A stretch of 64,000 bases of DNA from assembly GCA_018971415.1 (NCBI GenBank), contig JAGXAW010000001.1, positions 30,407 to 94,406 on the forward strand. The letters run 5' to 3'. The notes under the pieces were generated by a model. The model searched no databases, was not told the origin of the DNA, and saw only the letters and a program-made list of their open reading frames with translations. Position numbers and translations under genes: made by a program. This stretch comes from Betaproteobacteria bacterium (GTDB taxonomy: Bacteria; Pseudomonadota; Gammaproteobacteria; Burkholderiales; Ferrovaceae). Each line of letters starts with the position of its first letter. The first letter of the stretch is position 1. Positions 8,453 through 19,520 of this stretch are shown piece after piece.

Positions 8453-9020
8453 CTCGGTACATAGCAAGGCTTCCCAACAAATTGGGTGCCAAGTATACTG
8501 TTTTGCCATTAGTGATCACGTGACGCTCAATGACTTGAATATTTAAGCGACGACATAAGTCTTCAAAGTCTTGCAAAGTACACAAATGAATATTTGGCGT
8601 GTTATGCCACTCATAGGGCATATCCTCTGATTTTGGCATCATGCCATTGATGACTTGCCAACGGTTTTTCCAATAACCAAAATTCGGAAAAGTAACGATA
8701 CCTTCTCGCCCCACTCGCAACATATCACTCAGTAAAAACTCTGTTTTACGCATCGCTTGCAAAGTTTGTGACAGTATCACTGTGTCAAAGGATTGCTCAG
8801 CAAAACCCGATAAACCACTCTCCAGATCCCGTTGAATAACATTAATACCGTTGCCAATCGCACTTGTTACACGCTCGATTTCAATTTCAACACCATAACC
8901 AGAAACGTGATACTGCTGCTGCAGATACTTCATTAACTGACCATCACCACATCCTAAATCAAGGATGCGTGATCTTGGTTTTATCCACTGTCCGATAACT
9001 TGATGATCAAAACGTATCAC
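8433..9020 (-). CDS. metW: methionine biosynthesis protein MetW
   Basis: A 195-residue SAM-dependent methyltransferase-fold protein with motif [23 protein letters not shown] and [11 protein letters not shown]. MetW is genetically linked to MetX in proteobacteria and supports its activity; its own enzymatic reaction is unproven. The start overlaps the metX stop by 4 nt (9017-9020), which supports coupled translation and the functional pairing. Confidence 0.93.
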   Translation of the reverse strand: MIRFDHQVIGQWIKPRSRILDLGCGDGQLMKYLQQQYHVSGYGVEIEIERVTSAIGNGINVIQRDLESGLSGFAEQSFDTVILSQTLQAMRKTEFLLSDMLRVGREGIVTFPNFGYWKNRWQVINGMMPKSEDMPYEWHNTPNIHLCTLQDFEDLCRRLNIQVIERHVITNGKTVYLAPNLLGSLAMYRVTKFAS

Positions 9021-10147
9021 ACAATATCCTTTAACACATTATTCATATAAGCCTTGACCACTGAAAAATAATGCTTATTCTCCATTAAAAACGAATCATG
9101 GCCTTGGGATGATTCAATTTGCGCGTAACTTACCGGGAGTTGGTTTTTCATCAAAGCCTCAACAATCTCCTCTGATCGCGCTGGAGAAAAACGCCAGTCA
9201 CTGGTAAAAGATAGGACCAAGAAACGACAACGCACCTTTGATAGGGCTAAATCTAAACGGTTATTGGTTTTTTGTGCTGGATCAAAATAGTCCAGCGCTT
9301 TGGTCATAATAAGGTACGTATTCGCATCAAAATAATCAGCAAACTTATCGCCTTGGTAACGTAAATACGATTCTATTTCAAACTCAACGTCCAATGAAAA
9401 CTTCGGTGTGCTGGTAATAAAGTCTCGGCCAAACTTTTCCATCATGGCGTCATCACTTAAATAAGTAATATGACCTAACATCCTTGCCAATCTTAAACCA
9501 CGGTGGGGAACCACTTGATGTTGATAAAAGTCACCGCCGTAAAAATGGGGATCCGTGGTAATAGCCTGTCTTGCCACTTCATTAAAGCCAATGTTTTGGG
9601 CTGATAACTTAGGGGCTGAAGCAATAACAAGAGCGTGTTTTAAACGCTCAGGGAAAGAAATTGACCATTGCAGTGCCTGCATTCCACCAAGGCTCCCCCC
9701 CATGACGGCAGCAAAACACTGAATCCCCAAATGATCAGCCAACCGCGCTTGCGTTACAACCCAGTCTTCAACTGTGACAAAAGGGAAACTCGCCCCATAG
9801 GGCTGTTTGGTGTTGGGATTAATACTGGAAGGACCTGTCGAACCATGGCATCCACCCAGATTGTTAACACCTATGACGAAAAAGTGATTGGTATCGATCG
9901 GCTTACCTGGACCAACCATGTTATCCCACCATCCAGCACTTTTCGGGTCTCCCTGATAGACACCAGCAACATGGTGATTCCCTGATAATGCATGACATAT
10001 TAAAACTGCATTAGATTTATCTTGGTTAAGCTCACCATAGGTTTCATAGACAAGCTCATATTCAGGCAGAACCGCCCCTGAGGAGAGCCCCAATGGTTCA
10101 GCGAAAGAAATACGTTGCGGTTGGACATTGCCTAACGATGACATCAT
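9017..10147 (-). CDS. metX: homoserine O-acyltransferase MetX
   Basis: A 376-residue alpha/beta hydrolase-fold acyltransferase. Visible are [14 protein letters not shown], the nucleophile elbow [12 protein letters not shown], the acid-region [11 protein letters not shown] and the histidine in [11 protein letters not shown]. It activates homoserine with an acetyl or succinyl group for methionine synthesis; the acyl donor cannot be decided by eye. It begins immediately after gatB and overlaps metW by 4 nt, so it appears to be part of the gatCAB transcript. Confidence 0.93.
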   Translation of the reverse strand: MMSSLGNVQPQRISFAEPLGLSSGAVLPEYELVYETYGELNQDKSNAVLICHALSGNHHVAGVYQGDPKSAGWWDNMVGPGKPIDTNHFFVIGVNNLGGCHGSTGPSSINPNTKQPYGASFPFVTVEDWVVTQARLADHLGIQCFAAVMGGSLGGMQALQWSISFPERLKHALVIASAPKLSAQNIGFNEVARQAITTDPHFYGGDFYQHQVVPHRGLRLARMLGHITYLSDDAMMEKFGRDFITSTPKFSLDVEFEIESYLRYQGDKFADYFDANTYLIMTKALDYFDPAQKTNNRLDLALSKVRCRFLVLSFTSDWRFSPARSEEIVEALMKNQLPVSYAQIESSQGHDSFLMENKHYFSVVKAYMNNVLKDIV

Positions 10148-11581
10148 TTATCCTGCCAGTTTTTTCCTAAGTACATCGTTTAATTGAGTAGGATTAAGTT
10201 TACCACCGGATACCTTCATGGCTTTACCCACAAAAAATCCTAAAACCTTGTCTTTTCCAGCGCGAAATTCTGCCACTTGATCAGGATTGCTTGCCATTAA
10301 CTCATCGACAATTTTTTCAATCGCACTCGAATCTGATACCTGTTTCAAACCGCGTGCTTCAATCACGCTATCCACATCACCGCCCTCTTGCCAAAGCACT
10401 TCAAAAACGGTTTTAGCGATTTTGCCCGAAATGGTTTGATCTTCGATTCTCGCCACCAAATCAACCAATTGTTGCGGTTGAATTGGGCACTCTTTAATAT
10501 TTAATTGAGTACGGTTAAGCGCTGCCATCACCTCACCTGTTAACCAATTCGCACAGAGTTTGGCAGAGGCTTTAGCACTTTGAGTGAGCGCAATAAAATA
10601 ATCGGTTAAGGCTCGCTCGCTGGTAATTAAATTAGCATCATATTCTGTCAGTCCATACTCTGTGATAAAACGCTCTTTTAACACGAGAGGAAGTGGCGGC
10701 ATCTTCTCTTTCACTTCGTTAATCCATTGCTCGTCAATCACTACAGGCAATAAGTCAGGGTCTGGAAAATAGCGGTAATCCATCGCGTCTTCTTTAGATC
10801 GCATTGAGCGTGTTTCATCCCGATCAGGATCGTACAGACGAGTTTCTTGAACAATTGAACCGCCGTTTTCTAAAATTTCAATTTGTCGCTCAACTTCAAA
10901 CAGAATGGCTCTTTCTAAGAAGCGAAAGGAATTTAAATTCTTAATTTCACAACGCGTACCAAATGTCTTACTGCCAACAGGCCTTACAGAAACATTGGCA
11001 TCGCAACGAAAGGAGCCCTCTTGCATATTGCCGTCACAAATACCAATCCAAGTGACGATTTGATGTAATGCTTTTGCATAAGCCACCGCTTCCTCAGCGC
11101 TACGCATATCAGGCTCTGAGACAATCTCCAAGAGTGGCGTTCCCGCACGATTTAAATCAATGCCAGTGGCTCCAGGAATTTCTTCATGTAAAGATTTTCC
11201 GGCGTCTTCCTCTAGATGAGCTCTGGTTAAGCGCACTTGATAGTCTTGCTCGTTAAGCGAAAAGTGAATGGCCCCACCTTTAACTACCGGCTCTTCATAT
11301 TGACTAATTTGATATCCCTTTGGTAAATCGGGATAAAAATAATTCTTACGTGCAAAAATAGAATATCGGTTAATATCAGCGCCCACTGCCAAACCAAAAC
11401 GAATAGCGCATTCGACAGCCTGTTTATTTAATACTGGCAATACCCCAGGCAGGGCAATATCTATCGCTGACGCTTGCGTGTTGGGTTCTGCACCAAAGGC
11501 TGTTGATGACCCTGAAAATATTTTCGAGCGTGTTGCAAGCTGCGTATGTGTTTCTAGTCCAATGACCACTTCCCATTGCAT
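10148..11581 (-). CDS. gatB: Asp-tRNA(Asn)/Glu-tRNA(Gln) amidotransferase subunit B
   Basis: A 477-residue GatB. The N-terminal cradle domain starts [15 protein letters not shown] and contains HLEEDAGKS, the [21 protein letters not shown] block and the C-terminal YqeY-like tail domain ([12 protein letters not shown]). It binds misacylated Glu-tRNA(Gln)/Asp-tRNA(Asn) and carries the kinase step of transamidation. glnS is also present in this window, so GatCAB probably serves mainly Asn-tRNA(Asn) formation, an inference that depends on whether asnS is absent elsewhere. Confidence 0.96.
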   Translation of the reverse strand: MQWEVVIGLETHTQLATRSKIFSGSSTAFGAEPNTQASAIDIALPGVLPVLNKQAVECAIRFGLAVGADINRYSIFARKNYFYPDLPKGYQISQYEEPVVKGGAIHFSLNEQDYQVRLTRAHLEEDAGKSLHEEIPGATGIDLNRAGTPLLEIVSEPDMRSAEEAVAYAKALHQIVTWIGICDGNMQEGSFRCDANVSVRPVGSKTFGTRCEIKNLNSFRFLERAILFEVERQIEILENGGSIVQETRLYDPDRDETRSMRSKEDAMDYRYFPDPDLLPVVIDEQWINEVKEKMPPLPLVLKERFITEYGLTEYDANLITSERALTDYFIALTQSAKASAKLCANWLTGEVMAALNRTQLNIKECPIQPQQLVDLVARIEDQTISGKIAKTVFEVLWQEGGDVDSVIEARGLKQVSDSSAIEKIVDELMASNPDQVAEFRAGKDKVLGFFVGKAMKVSGGKLNPTQLNDVLRKKLAG

Positions 11582-11591
11582 AAATTAACTC

Positions 11592-13061
11592 CTAAACCTG
11601 TGCTATCCCAGCGGGAAGTTGTTGATGCCAGTCACTCACCAATTGGTATTGATGAGCCACATTTAATAGTTTCGCCTCTGCAAAATGCGGCCCAATTAAT
11701 TGCAGCCCCACTGGCAAATGCTCACGACCAAAACCAACCGGGATGGAAAGCCCCGGAAGACCTGCCAAATTGACACTGATGGTAAAGATATCAGATAAAT
11801 ACATGCTAACAGGATCACTGGTTTTTTCATTAAAACCAAAGGCGACACTGGGTGTTGACGGCCCTAAAATTACATCACAATGCTCAAAGGCATTTAGATA
11901 ATCCTGTAATATCAAACGCCTTACCCGTTGCGCTTGTAGATAGTAAGCGTCGTAATATCCTCTTGAAAGTACGTAAGTACCCGTCAAAATCCGACGTTTC
12001 ACTTCCGCTCCAAACCCCTCTGCCCGGGTTTTTTCATAAAGCTCAATCAAGTTACGGTAGTCTTTGGTTCTATGTCCATAACGAACACCATCAAAGCGCG
12101 ATAGATTGCTTGAGGCCTCGGCCGGCGCTAACACATAGTAAACAGGCACAGACAGTGAGGTATTAGGCAGTTTCAGTGGAACACGAACAGCCCCTAATTT
12201 TTCTAACTCCTGAATTGCTTGCTCAACGGCTTGAGCCACATCAGTATCAACACCTTCTTTAAAAAATTCCTCAGGTAACCCAATACGTAATCCTTTTAAG
12301 GGGTTATTAAGCTGGCTTGTGAAATCCTCCTCTGCCCGCTTAACCGAGGTTGAGTCTCGCTCATCGTGACCCACCAGGCTATTCATTCCATAGGCGATAT
12401 CCTCCGCAGAGACCGCCATCAAACCGCCCTGGTCAAGACTTGAGGCGTAAGCAATCATGCCATAACGAGAAACATTGCCATAAGTGGGTTTCAAACCACT
12501 AACACCACACAATGCTGCAGGTTGACGAATTGATCCGCCGGTGTCTGTGGCGGTGGCAAGTGGCGCTAAGCGCGCTGCCACTGCGGCAGCAGAGCCACCT
12601 GAACTACCACCTGGCACTTTACCCAAATTCCACGGGTTTTTTACAGCCCCAAAGTAAGAGGTTTCGTTACTGGAGCCCATGGCAAACTCATCCATGTTAG
12701 TTTTACCTAAAGTGATCGTTCCACTTCGGTTAAAGGCCTCCACCACATGGGCGTCATAGGGAGCAACAAAATTAGCCAACATTTTAGAGCCACAGGTGGT
12801 TAACCAGCCCTTGGCGCAAAAAATGTCTTTGTGGGCCAAAGGGACCCCCATCAAAGGACGACTCTCTCCTTGCCAAATAGCCTGATCCAACTGCTTGGCT
12901 TGGGCCAGCGTTTTATCAGCATCAACGGTGATAAAGGCGTTTAACTCAGGATTTAATTTTTCAATCCGTTGCAAATAAAGCCCAGCCAGCTCAAAAGCAG
13001 ATAAGGCTTTTGAATCAATAAGTTGCTTAATTTTTTTGACGCTTAAAGAAGAAATATCCAT
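11592..13061 (-). CDS. gatA: Asp-tRNA(Asn)/Glu-tRNA(Gln) amidotransferase subunit A
   Basis: A 489-residue amidase-signature enzyme. The Ser-cis-Ser-Lys catalytic set is visible: lysine in [21 protein letters not shown] and the nucleophile region [11 protein letters not shown]. It releases ammonia from glutamine for the GatB reaction. It lies 10 nt from gatB and 3 nt from gatC in the usual C-A-B order. Confidence 0.97.
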   Translation of the reverse strand: MDISSLSVKKIKQLIDSKALSAFELAGLYLQRIEKLNPELNAFITVDADKTLAQAKQLDQAIWQGESRPLMGVPLAHKDIFCAKGWLTTCGSKMLANFVAPYDAHVVEAFNRSGTITLGKTNMDEFAMGSSNETSYFGAVKNPWNLGKVPGGSSGGSAAAVAARLAPLATATDTGGSIRQPAALCGVSGLKPTYGNVSRYGMIAYASSLDQGGLMAVSAEDIAYGMNSLVGHDERDSTSVKRAEEDFTSQLNNPLKGLRIGLPEEFFKEGVDTDVAQAVEQAIQELEKLGAVRVPLKLPNTSLSVPVYYVLAPAEASSNLSRFDGVRYGHRTKDYRNLIELYEKTRAEGFGAEVKRRILTGTYVLSRGYYDAYYLQAQRVRRLILQDYLNAFEHCDVILGPSTPSVAFGFNEKTSDPVSMYLSDIFTISVNLAGLPGLSIPVGFGREHLPVGLQLIGPHFAEAKLLNVAHQYQLVSDWHQQLPAGIAQV

Positions 13062-13064
13062 GCT

Positions 13065-13352
13065 TTACTCAATAACCTTAGGAACAATATAGAGCCCTTT
13101 CTCAACCTGCGGGGCGATAGCCTGATAACTCTCCCTTGAATCAATCTCAGTGACCTTATCCTCACGCAAAGGCTGGCTTAAAGATAGCGAATGGGATAAA
13201 GGCTCTATTCCTTTTGTATCAACGGCTTGCAATGCGTCAATTAACTTAAAAACACGACCCAGCTGATCTTTAAGAGCATTAAGCTCATTCTCTTCAACGT
13301 GGATTCTAGCTAGGCGCGCAAGATGCTTTAATTCTTGATCTGATAAACTCAC
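13065..13352 (-). CDS. gatC: Asp-tRNA(Asn)/Glu-tRNA(Gln) amidotransferase subunit C
   Basis: A 95-residue protein matching GatC: N-terminal helix LSDQELKHLARLARIHVEENEL, then the extended belt ending in a conserved REDKVTE segment. It stabilises the GatA-GatB complex. First gene of the leftward gatC-gatA-gatB-metX-metW run; 78 nt separate its start from the divergent mreB frame. Confidence 0.93.
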   Translation of the reverse strand: MSLSDQELKHLARLARIHVEENELNALKDQLGRVFKLIDALQAVDTKGIEPLSHSLSLSQPLREDKVTEIDSRESYQAIAPQVEKGLYIVPKVIE

Positions 13353-13371
13353 AATTTTCTATGTCCTTTAC

Positions 13372-14480
<1,109 letters not shown>

Positions 14481-14519
14481 AGGATAATTGAGGGTACGTG
14501 TTAACTTAAACCGATACTT

Positions 14520-15437
14520 ATGAGCACACGTACTCCTCAACTTTTTACGCGCGGCGTATCCCTTTGGCTAAGACAATCTCTTTACATTCTTTTGGCGTTG
14601 TTTGCCATCGTTGTTGACAACCACTTCCATCAATTAAACGCCCTTAGAAATATTGTCTATATCACCCTAGAACCTCTCCAAGCGCTGGCTAACCTCCCCT
14701 CGCACCTCACCAAGCAAGTGACCAATCTATTTAGTAACCAACTAGCACTCCTGGCAGAGAATCAGCGATTAAAACTCGAATTATTAAAAACCCATGTCTT
14801 GATTGAAAACCAAACACTTCTTGATAAAAAAAATAAAGAATTAGAAGCTCTCATTGGTCTTAAAGAACATGGCAATACATCCATTCAGCTCAGTGAAACC
14901 CTGTATGAATCACATAACCCATTTCATCAAAAATTAATGATTGACGGCGGCTCAGCCCAAGGTTTTAAGATTGGCTCTCCGGTATTGACCTCAGAGGGTT
15001 TAATTGGCCAAGTCACAGCGCTTTTCCTCAAGAGCAGTGAAGTCACCTTGGTAAGTGATAAAAACCTCTCTGTTCCCATTGAAAACCTGAGAACAGGTTA
15101 CCGCTCTTTCACTGAAGGAGAAGGTCTGAATGATTTGTTTGATGTGATGTATGTTCCTATTACTAGCGACTTTAAAGTGGGGGACGAAATAGTCAGCTCA
15201 GGGCTTGGGGGAGTTTATCCCACAGGGATTCCCATTGGCCAAGTTATCTCAGTCACAAAAGAGAGTAACTCTGCTTATTTCAAGGTTCGTTGTCGCGCTA
15301 ACCATGTTCTGCGCTCTGGTCATTATTTAGCCGTTTTAAGTCCCATCTTAAGCGATGAGCTCAGCCAGCAAATTACCCCTCTTGCTAGCGCTCCAGTTGC
15401 TCAAGATAAAAAGAAAAACAATAAAAAGAAAAAATAA
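14520..15437 (+). CDS. mreC: rod shape-determining protein MreC
   Basis: A 305-residue protein: a short cytoplasmic start, one membrane segment (about residues 17-35), a coiled-coil with LAENQRLKLELLK and then the beta-barrel MreC core (VLTSEGLIGQV, VGDEIVSSGLGGVYPTGIPIGQV). The C-terminus is a lysine-rich tail (KKKNNKKKK). It links MreB to PBP2 and RodA in the periplasm. 39 nt after mreB and 8 nt before mreD. Confidence 0.94.
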   Translation: MSTRTPQLFTRGVSLWLRQSLYILLALFAIVVDNHFHQLNALRNIVYITLEPLQALANLPSHLTKQVTNLFSNQLALLAENQRLKLELLKTHVLIENQTLLDKKNKELEALIGLKEHGNTSIQLSETLYESHNPFHQKLMIDGGSAQGFKIGSPVLTSEGLIGQVTALFLKSSEVTLVSDKNLSVPIENLRTGYRSFTEGEGLNDLFDVMYVPITSDFKVGDEIVSSGLGGVYPTGIPIGQVISVTKESNSAYFKVRCRANHVLRSGHYLAVLSPILSDELSQQITPLASAPVAQDKKKNNKKKK

Positions 15438-15445
15438 CTTCTACC

Positions 15446-15952
15446 ATGATGATCTCTAACGTAAACCAATCCATTAAACGACCGGCACCCATGAGTCGAA
15501 TTGTGTTCACCTTACTGATCGCTGTCGTGCTCACTCTACTGCCTTGGTCAGGATATGCACAACTCATTGAACCCAACTGGATATTAATTGTGTTGCTGTA
15601 CTGGGGAATACACGAACCTCGTGTCATTAATGGTTCAGCTTTTTTTGTCTTTGGCCTCATTGCCGATGTTGCACAAAGCTCAATTTTGGGTGTTCATGCG
15701 TTAAGTTTTAGTGTGGTGTTTTGGTTATTGTCCATTTATCGTCAACGTATCTTGACTTTTTATGCCGCGAATCAAGCATTGCATCTGTTGCCTGCTTTTT
15801 TACTCAATCAATTACTAATTACTGTAATTGTTTATGTCACTAATGACACAACACCTCATCTCATTTGGTTTAGTCAAAGCGTTCTCTCTAGTATATGTTG
15901 GCTGATTACCCCCTATGTGGTTGAGGCCAAATTCTCTACTAAAAACTCATGA
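15446..15952 (+). CDS. mreD: rod shape-determining protein MreD
   Basis: A 168-residue, very hydrophobic protein with about five membrane segments and the conserved block ALIEPNWxLIVLLYW-like sequence (LIEPNWILIVLLYWGIHEP) plus FGLIADVAQSSILGVHAL. It completes the MreBCD complex in the inner membrane. Its stop overlaps the mrdA start by 4 nt. Confidence 0.92.
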   Translation: MMISNVNQSIKRPAPMSRIVFTLLIAVVLTLLPWSGYAQLIEPNWILIVLLYWGIHEPRVINGSAFFVFGLIADVAQSSILGVHALSFSVVFWLLSIYRQRILTFYAANQALHLLPAFLLNQLLITVIVYVTNDTTPHLIWFSQSVLSSICWLITPYVVEAKFSTKNS

Positions 15953-17865
15953 GAAAAAGAGTTTCACTGCGTAATCCTCAACTAGAGCGCTGGGACTTTC
16001 AGCTGCGCATCAAAATACTGTTGAGCTTAATTGTTGTTTTGTTTTTGGTTTTACTTGTTCGTCTCATTTGGTTGCAGGTTATCTCTTACAGTTATTACCA
16101 TACGCTGGCTGAAGCTAACCGTATCAGTATTGTTCCTGTGGTACCTAACCGCGGTAATATTTTTGATCGTAACGGAATTACGCTGGCTGATAACACCCCT
16201 ACCTATACGCTCGAAATTAATCCAAGAGAGAGTGCTCCCGTTGACCAGGTTATTGACGAGCTCTCACGAATTATTACAATTACCGCCTCTGACAAAAAAC
16301 TTTTTCAAAAACTGAACGAAGAATCTCATGGTCTCGCTCCAGTTGCCATACGAAGTCGCTTAACTGAAGAGGAGATTGCTAAGTTTTCAGTTCATCGCTA
16401 TGCCTTTAAGGGCGTCAATATTGAATCACGCCTAATCCGTAATTATCCTCTGTCTGAGGCCACCTCTCACGTTGTCGGATATATTAGTCGGATTAATCAA
16501 AACGATCTTGATCGTTTAGACGATGAGGACAAATTAGACGCTTACCGTGGTACTAACCATATTGGTAAACTGGGTATTGAAGCACATTACGAATCCTTGC
16601 TTCATGGTTTAACAGGCTCAGAGCAAGTGGAGACAGATTCCTCAGGTCATGGCGTAAGAACCTTATCTTATTCCCCTCCGGTCCCAGGTACCGATTTAAT
16701 TTTAACTATTGATGCCAAATTACAATTGGCTGCTGAAAAAGCCTTTGGTGATCATCGAGGGGCATTGGTTGCCATTGACCCTAACACGGGGGAGATTCTG
16801 GCTTTTGTCAGTCAGCCCGGATTTGATCCTAATTTATTTGTCGATGGGATCGATCAAGAACATTGGAATGAACTCAACAACTCACCCAACAGGCCCTTAA
16901 ATGATCGAGCCCTGAGAGGACAGTATCCTCCTGGATCAACCATCAAACCGCTAATGGCACTACTTGCACTAAATTCTGGGGTACGCAGTGCACAAGCCAC
17001 TATTAGCGATCCAGGCTATTATGCCCTCCCTGGATCTACCCATCACTACCGTGATTGGCGCACTCAAGGACATGGGTCAGTGGACATGCATTTGTCCATT
17101 GTACAATCCTGCGATACCTACTATTACAGCTTAGCTAATCTATTAGGCATTGATCAGATGCATGATTTTTTTACTGAGTTTGGTTTTGGTAAAAAATCAG
17201 GAATTGATCTTGATGGAGAGTTATCTGGTTTATATCCTTCCACCGCCTGGAAAAGAAAACGCTACCATCAAGACTGGTATACCGGAGAAACCATTATCAG
17301 CGGTATCGGACAGGGCTACACGCTGGTGACTCCCCTGCAATTAGCCAATGCAATTGCAACCTTTGCAAATCACGGTGTCATGATGCGCCCTCATCTGCTC
17401 AAGTCAACGAAAAACCCTCAAACCAATGTGGTCACTGAAATCAAGCCTGAGGTGATCAATCGTATCCCCATCAGTGATGAGCATTACAATATCATTCGAG
17501 ACGCTATGGTAGATGTGACAAAGCCTGGCGGCACAGCCGCCGTAGCTGGCGCCCATGCCAGTTACCTCATTGCTGGAAAAACAGGGACAGCGCAAGTGAT
17601 TGGTGTTAAGCAGGGACAAAAGTATAACGCTGGACAGACTTCAGAGTTTCATCGAGACCATGCGCTTTTTGTGGCCTTTGCGCCGGCGGATAAGCCCACC
17701 ATAGCTTTGGCGGTGCTTGTGGAAAACGGCGGACACGGCGGATCAACTGCGGCCCCAATAGCACGACAAGTCATGGACAATTACTTATTGGGACTACCCA
17801 CTAGCGCTGTCCCAGAGCCCCCTTCAACGAGTCACTCCCAAAGCGAAGAGCCGGAGCATGATTAA
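15949..17865 (+). CDS. mrdA: penicillin-binding protein 2 (elongasome transpeptidase)
   Basis: A 638-residue class B PBP with one N-terminal membrane anchor, the PBP dimerisation domain (VVPNRGNIFDRNGITLADN) and a transpeptidase domain with SxxK in GSTIKP, SxD in QSCDTYYY and KTGTAQV. It crosslinks peptidoglycan during rod elongation together with RodA. The C-terminus has a proline/serine-rich tail. Overlaps mrdB by 8 nt. Confidence 0.96.
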   Translation: MRKRVSLRNPQLERWDFQLRIKILLSLIVVLFLVLLVRLIWLQVISYSYYHTLAEANRISIVPVVPNRGNIFDRNGITLADNTPTYTLEINPRESAPVDQVIDELSRIITITASDKKLFQKLNEESHGLAPVAIRSRLTEEEIAKFSVHRYAFKGVNIESRLIRNYPLSEATSHVVGYISRINQNDLDRLDDEDKLDAYRGTNHIGKLGIEAHYESLLHGLTGSEQVETDSSGHGVRTLSYSPPVPGTDLILTIDAKLQLAAEKAFGDHRGALVAIDPNTGEILAFVSQPGFDPNLFVDGIDQEHWNELNNSPNRPLNDRALRGQYPPGSTIKPLMALLALNSGVRSAQATISDPGYYALPGSTHHYRDWRTQGHGSVDMHLSIVQSCDTYYYSLANLLGIDQMHDFFTEFGFGKKSGIDLDGELSGLYPSTAWKRKRYHQDWYTGETIISGIGQGYTLVTPLQLANAIATFANHGVMMRPHLLKSTKNPQTNVVTEIKPEVINRIPISDEHYNIIRDAMVDVTKPGGTAAVAGAHASYLIAGKTGTAQVIGVKQGQKYNAGQTSEFHRDHALFVAFAPADKPTIALAVLVENGGHGGSTAAPIARQVMDNYLLGLPTSAVPEPPSTSHSQSEEPEHD

Positions 17866-18952
17866 AAAACTGATTGATCGCTTTTTAAAGCCACTAGACA
17901 AGATCTTGTTTAATACCAGTCTTATACTGATGATTATTGGATTAGTGGTACTCTACAGTGCCTCAGGCATGGATATGATAAAAACGGTTGGTCAAGCCAA
18001 GAATTATTTGATTGCCTTTATATTAATGTGGGTCCTTGCCAGCGTTTCACCCAATAAAATACAGAAACTGGCTTTTCCTATTTATTTTTTCTCTTTAGCG
18101 TTACTGATCGCTGTGGCCCTATTTGGAGAAGTCAGCCATGGGGCAAGGCGTTGGCTTCATATAGGCTCCTTGCATTTACAACCCTCTGAGTTCATGAAAA
18201 TCGCAGTACCTCTAACGCTTGCCAGTTACTTTGATCAAAGAGGTAAAGACCGCTATTGGTTTGACTTTATGGTGGCCACATTGTTACTTCTTGTTCCTGT
18301 CGCCTTGGTCATCAAACAGCCAGATCTTGGGACTGCCTTATTGATTGCCAGTTCAGGCTTTTATGTGATTTTGTTAGCTGGACTCTCCTGGCGCGTCTTA
18401 TTGGTTTTGTTTTTTGGCGCGCTCGCCTCTATGCCACTTGTATGGCACATCCTTCATGATTACCAAAAGCAGCGTATTTTAACTTTATTAGATCCCGCAA
18501 AAGATCCTCTGGGTACTGGTTATCACACTCTACAGTCCATGATCGCCTTAGGCTCGGGAGGCATTTTAGGTAAAGGGTGGCTGCATGGAACACAATCTCA
18601 TTTGGATTTTCTTCCTGAACACAGTACTGATTTTATTTTTGCTGTTTTTGGTGAAGAGTTTGGATTAATCGGTGAGCTGGTTTTTCTGAGCTTAATGTTA
18701 ATCATGATTGTTAGAGGATTTTTTATTGCCACTGAAGGATCAAGTCCTTTCTCGCGCTTAATCGCCGGAACCCTGTCCATGACACTTTTCACTTACACGT
18801 TTGTCAATATGGGGATGGTCAGCGGTATTTTGCCTGTTGTGGGTGTGCCACTGCCTTTCTTAAGTTATGGCGGAACATCATTAGTGACACTTTTTATTAG
18901 TATTGGCATACTGATGAGTGTTAATTATCACCGTCAATTAGTTAAACAATGA
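17858..18952 (+). CDS. mrdB: rod shape-determining SEDS glycosyltransferase RodA
   Basis: A 364-residue SEDS-family membrane protein with about ten membrane segments and the family landmarks HGARRWLHIG, LQPSEFMKIAVPL, KQPDLGTALLI, TDFIFAVFGEEFGLIG and LPFLSYGGTSL. It polymerises glycan strands in the elongasome with PBP2. Overlaps mrdA by 8 nt and rlpA by 4 nt. Confidence 0.96.
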   Translation: MIKKLIDRFLKPLDKILFNTSLILMIIGLVVLYSASGMDMIKTVGQAKNYLIAFILMWVLASVSPNKIQKLAFPIYFFSLALLIAVALFGEVSHGARRWLHIGSLHLQPSEFMKIAVPLTLASYFDQRGKDRYWFDFMVATLLLLVPVALVIKQPDLGTALLIASSGFYVILLAGLSWRVLLVLFFGALASMPLVWHILHDYQKQRILTLLDPAKDPLGTGYHTLQSMIALGSGGILGKGWLHGTQSHLDFLPEHSTDFIFAVFGEEFGLIGELVFLSLMLIMIVRGFFIATEGSSPFSRLIAGTLSMTLFTYTFVNMGMVSGILPVVGVPLPFLSYGGTSLVTLFISIGILMSVNYHRQLVKQ

Positions 18953-19494
18953 AAGTGTATCGTTTACTCTTTGTCTTGATTCTTGCCAGTGTGTTGAGTG
19001 GCTGCTCCACCACCTATAACCGCTCCTCCACCTCAGGCGGCGGCTATTATCTTGATGATGGGCCAGAGAGTCATCCACCTGCCAATCTTGATCAAGTCCC
19101 TAACGCAGTTCCTCGCTGGGAACCCTACAACCGGTATGCCAACAAACCCTACGAAGCTCTGGGTAAATGGTATTATCCGCAAGTTAACAATGCCCCTTAC
19201 CGCGCGATTGGTTATGCATCATGGTACGGCAGACGTTATAATCATCACCGCACTTCAACAGGTGAGTCATACAATATGTATGCAATGACCGGTGCACACA
19301 CCACCTTACCCATTCCCTGTTATGTCAAAGTGACTAACCTTAAGAATCACAAATGGGTCATAGTGCGTGTTAATGATCGCGGCCCTTTTAAAGAGGATCG
19401 CTTGATCGATTTAAGTTATACCGCAGCTTATAAATTAGGCATGCTAGGACATGGAACAACCAAAGTCTTGGTCGAGCGTGTCTTTCCGAACTAA
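18949..19494 (+). CDS. rlpA: septal ring lytic transglycosylase RlpA-like lipoprotein
   Basis: A 181-residue lipoprotein: signal peptide with lipobox LSGC (Cys near residue 20) and then a double-psi beta-barrel with ASWYGRRYNHHRTSTGESYNMYAMTGAH and VIVRVNDRGPF. RlpA cleaves denuded glycan strands. The protein ends right after the barrel and lacks the C-terminal SPOR domain found in longer RlpA proteins such as that of E. coli. Embedded by overlap in the elongation operon. Confidence 0.9.
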   Translation: MKVYRLLFVLILASVLSGCSTTYNRSSTSGGGYYLDDGPESHPPANLDQVPNAVPRWEPYNRYANKPYEALGKWYYPQVNNAPYRAIGYASWYGRRYNHHRTSTGESYNMYAMTGAHTTLPIPCYVKVTNLKNHKWVIVRVNDRGPFKEDRLIDLSYTAAYKLGMLGHGTTKVLVERVFPN

Positions 19495-19520
19495 TTCATT
19501 TAAATATAGAGTAAACAACC

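Noticed and set aside
9668..9985. Open frame opposite metX
   Set aside because: Shadow of the conserved MetX coding sequence; no ribosome-binding site or family features.
15385..15660. Open frame antisense to the mreC-mreD junction
   Set aside because: Covers two clear genes on the other strand and shows no recognisable protein features.
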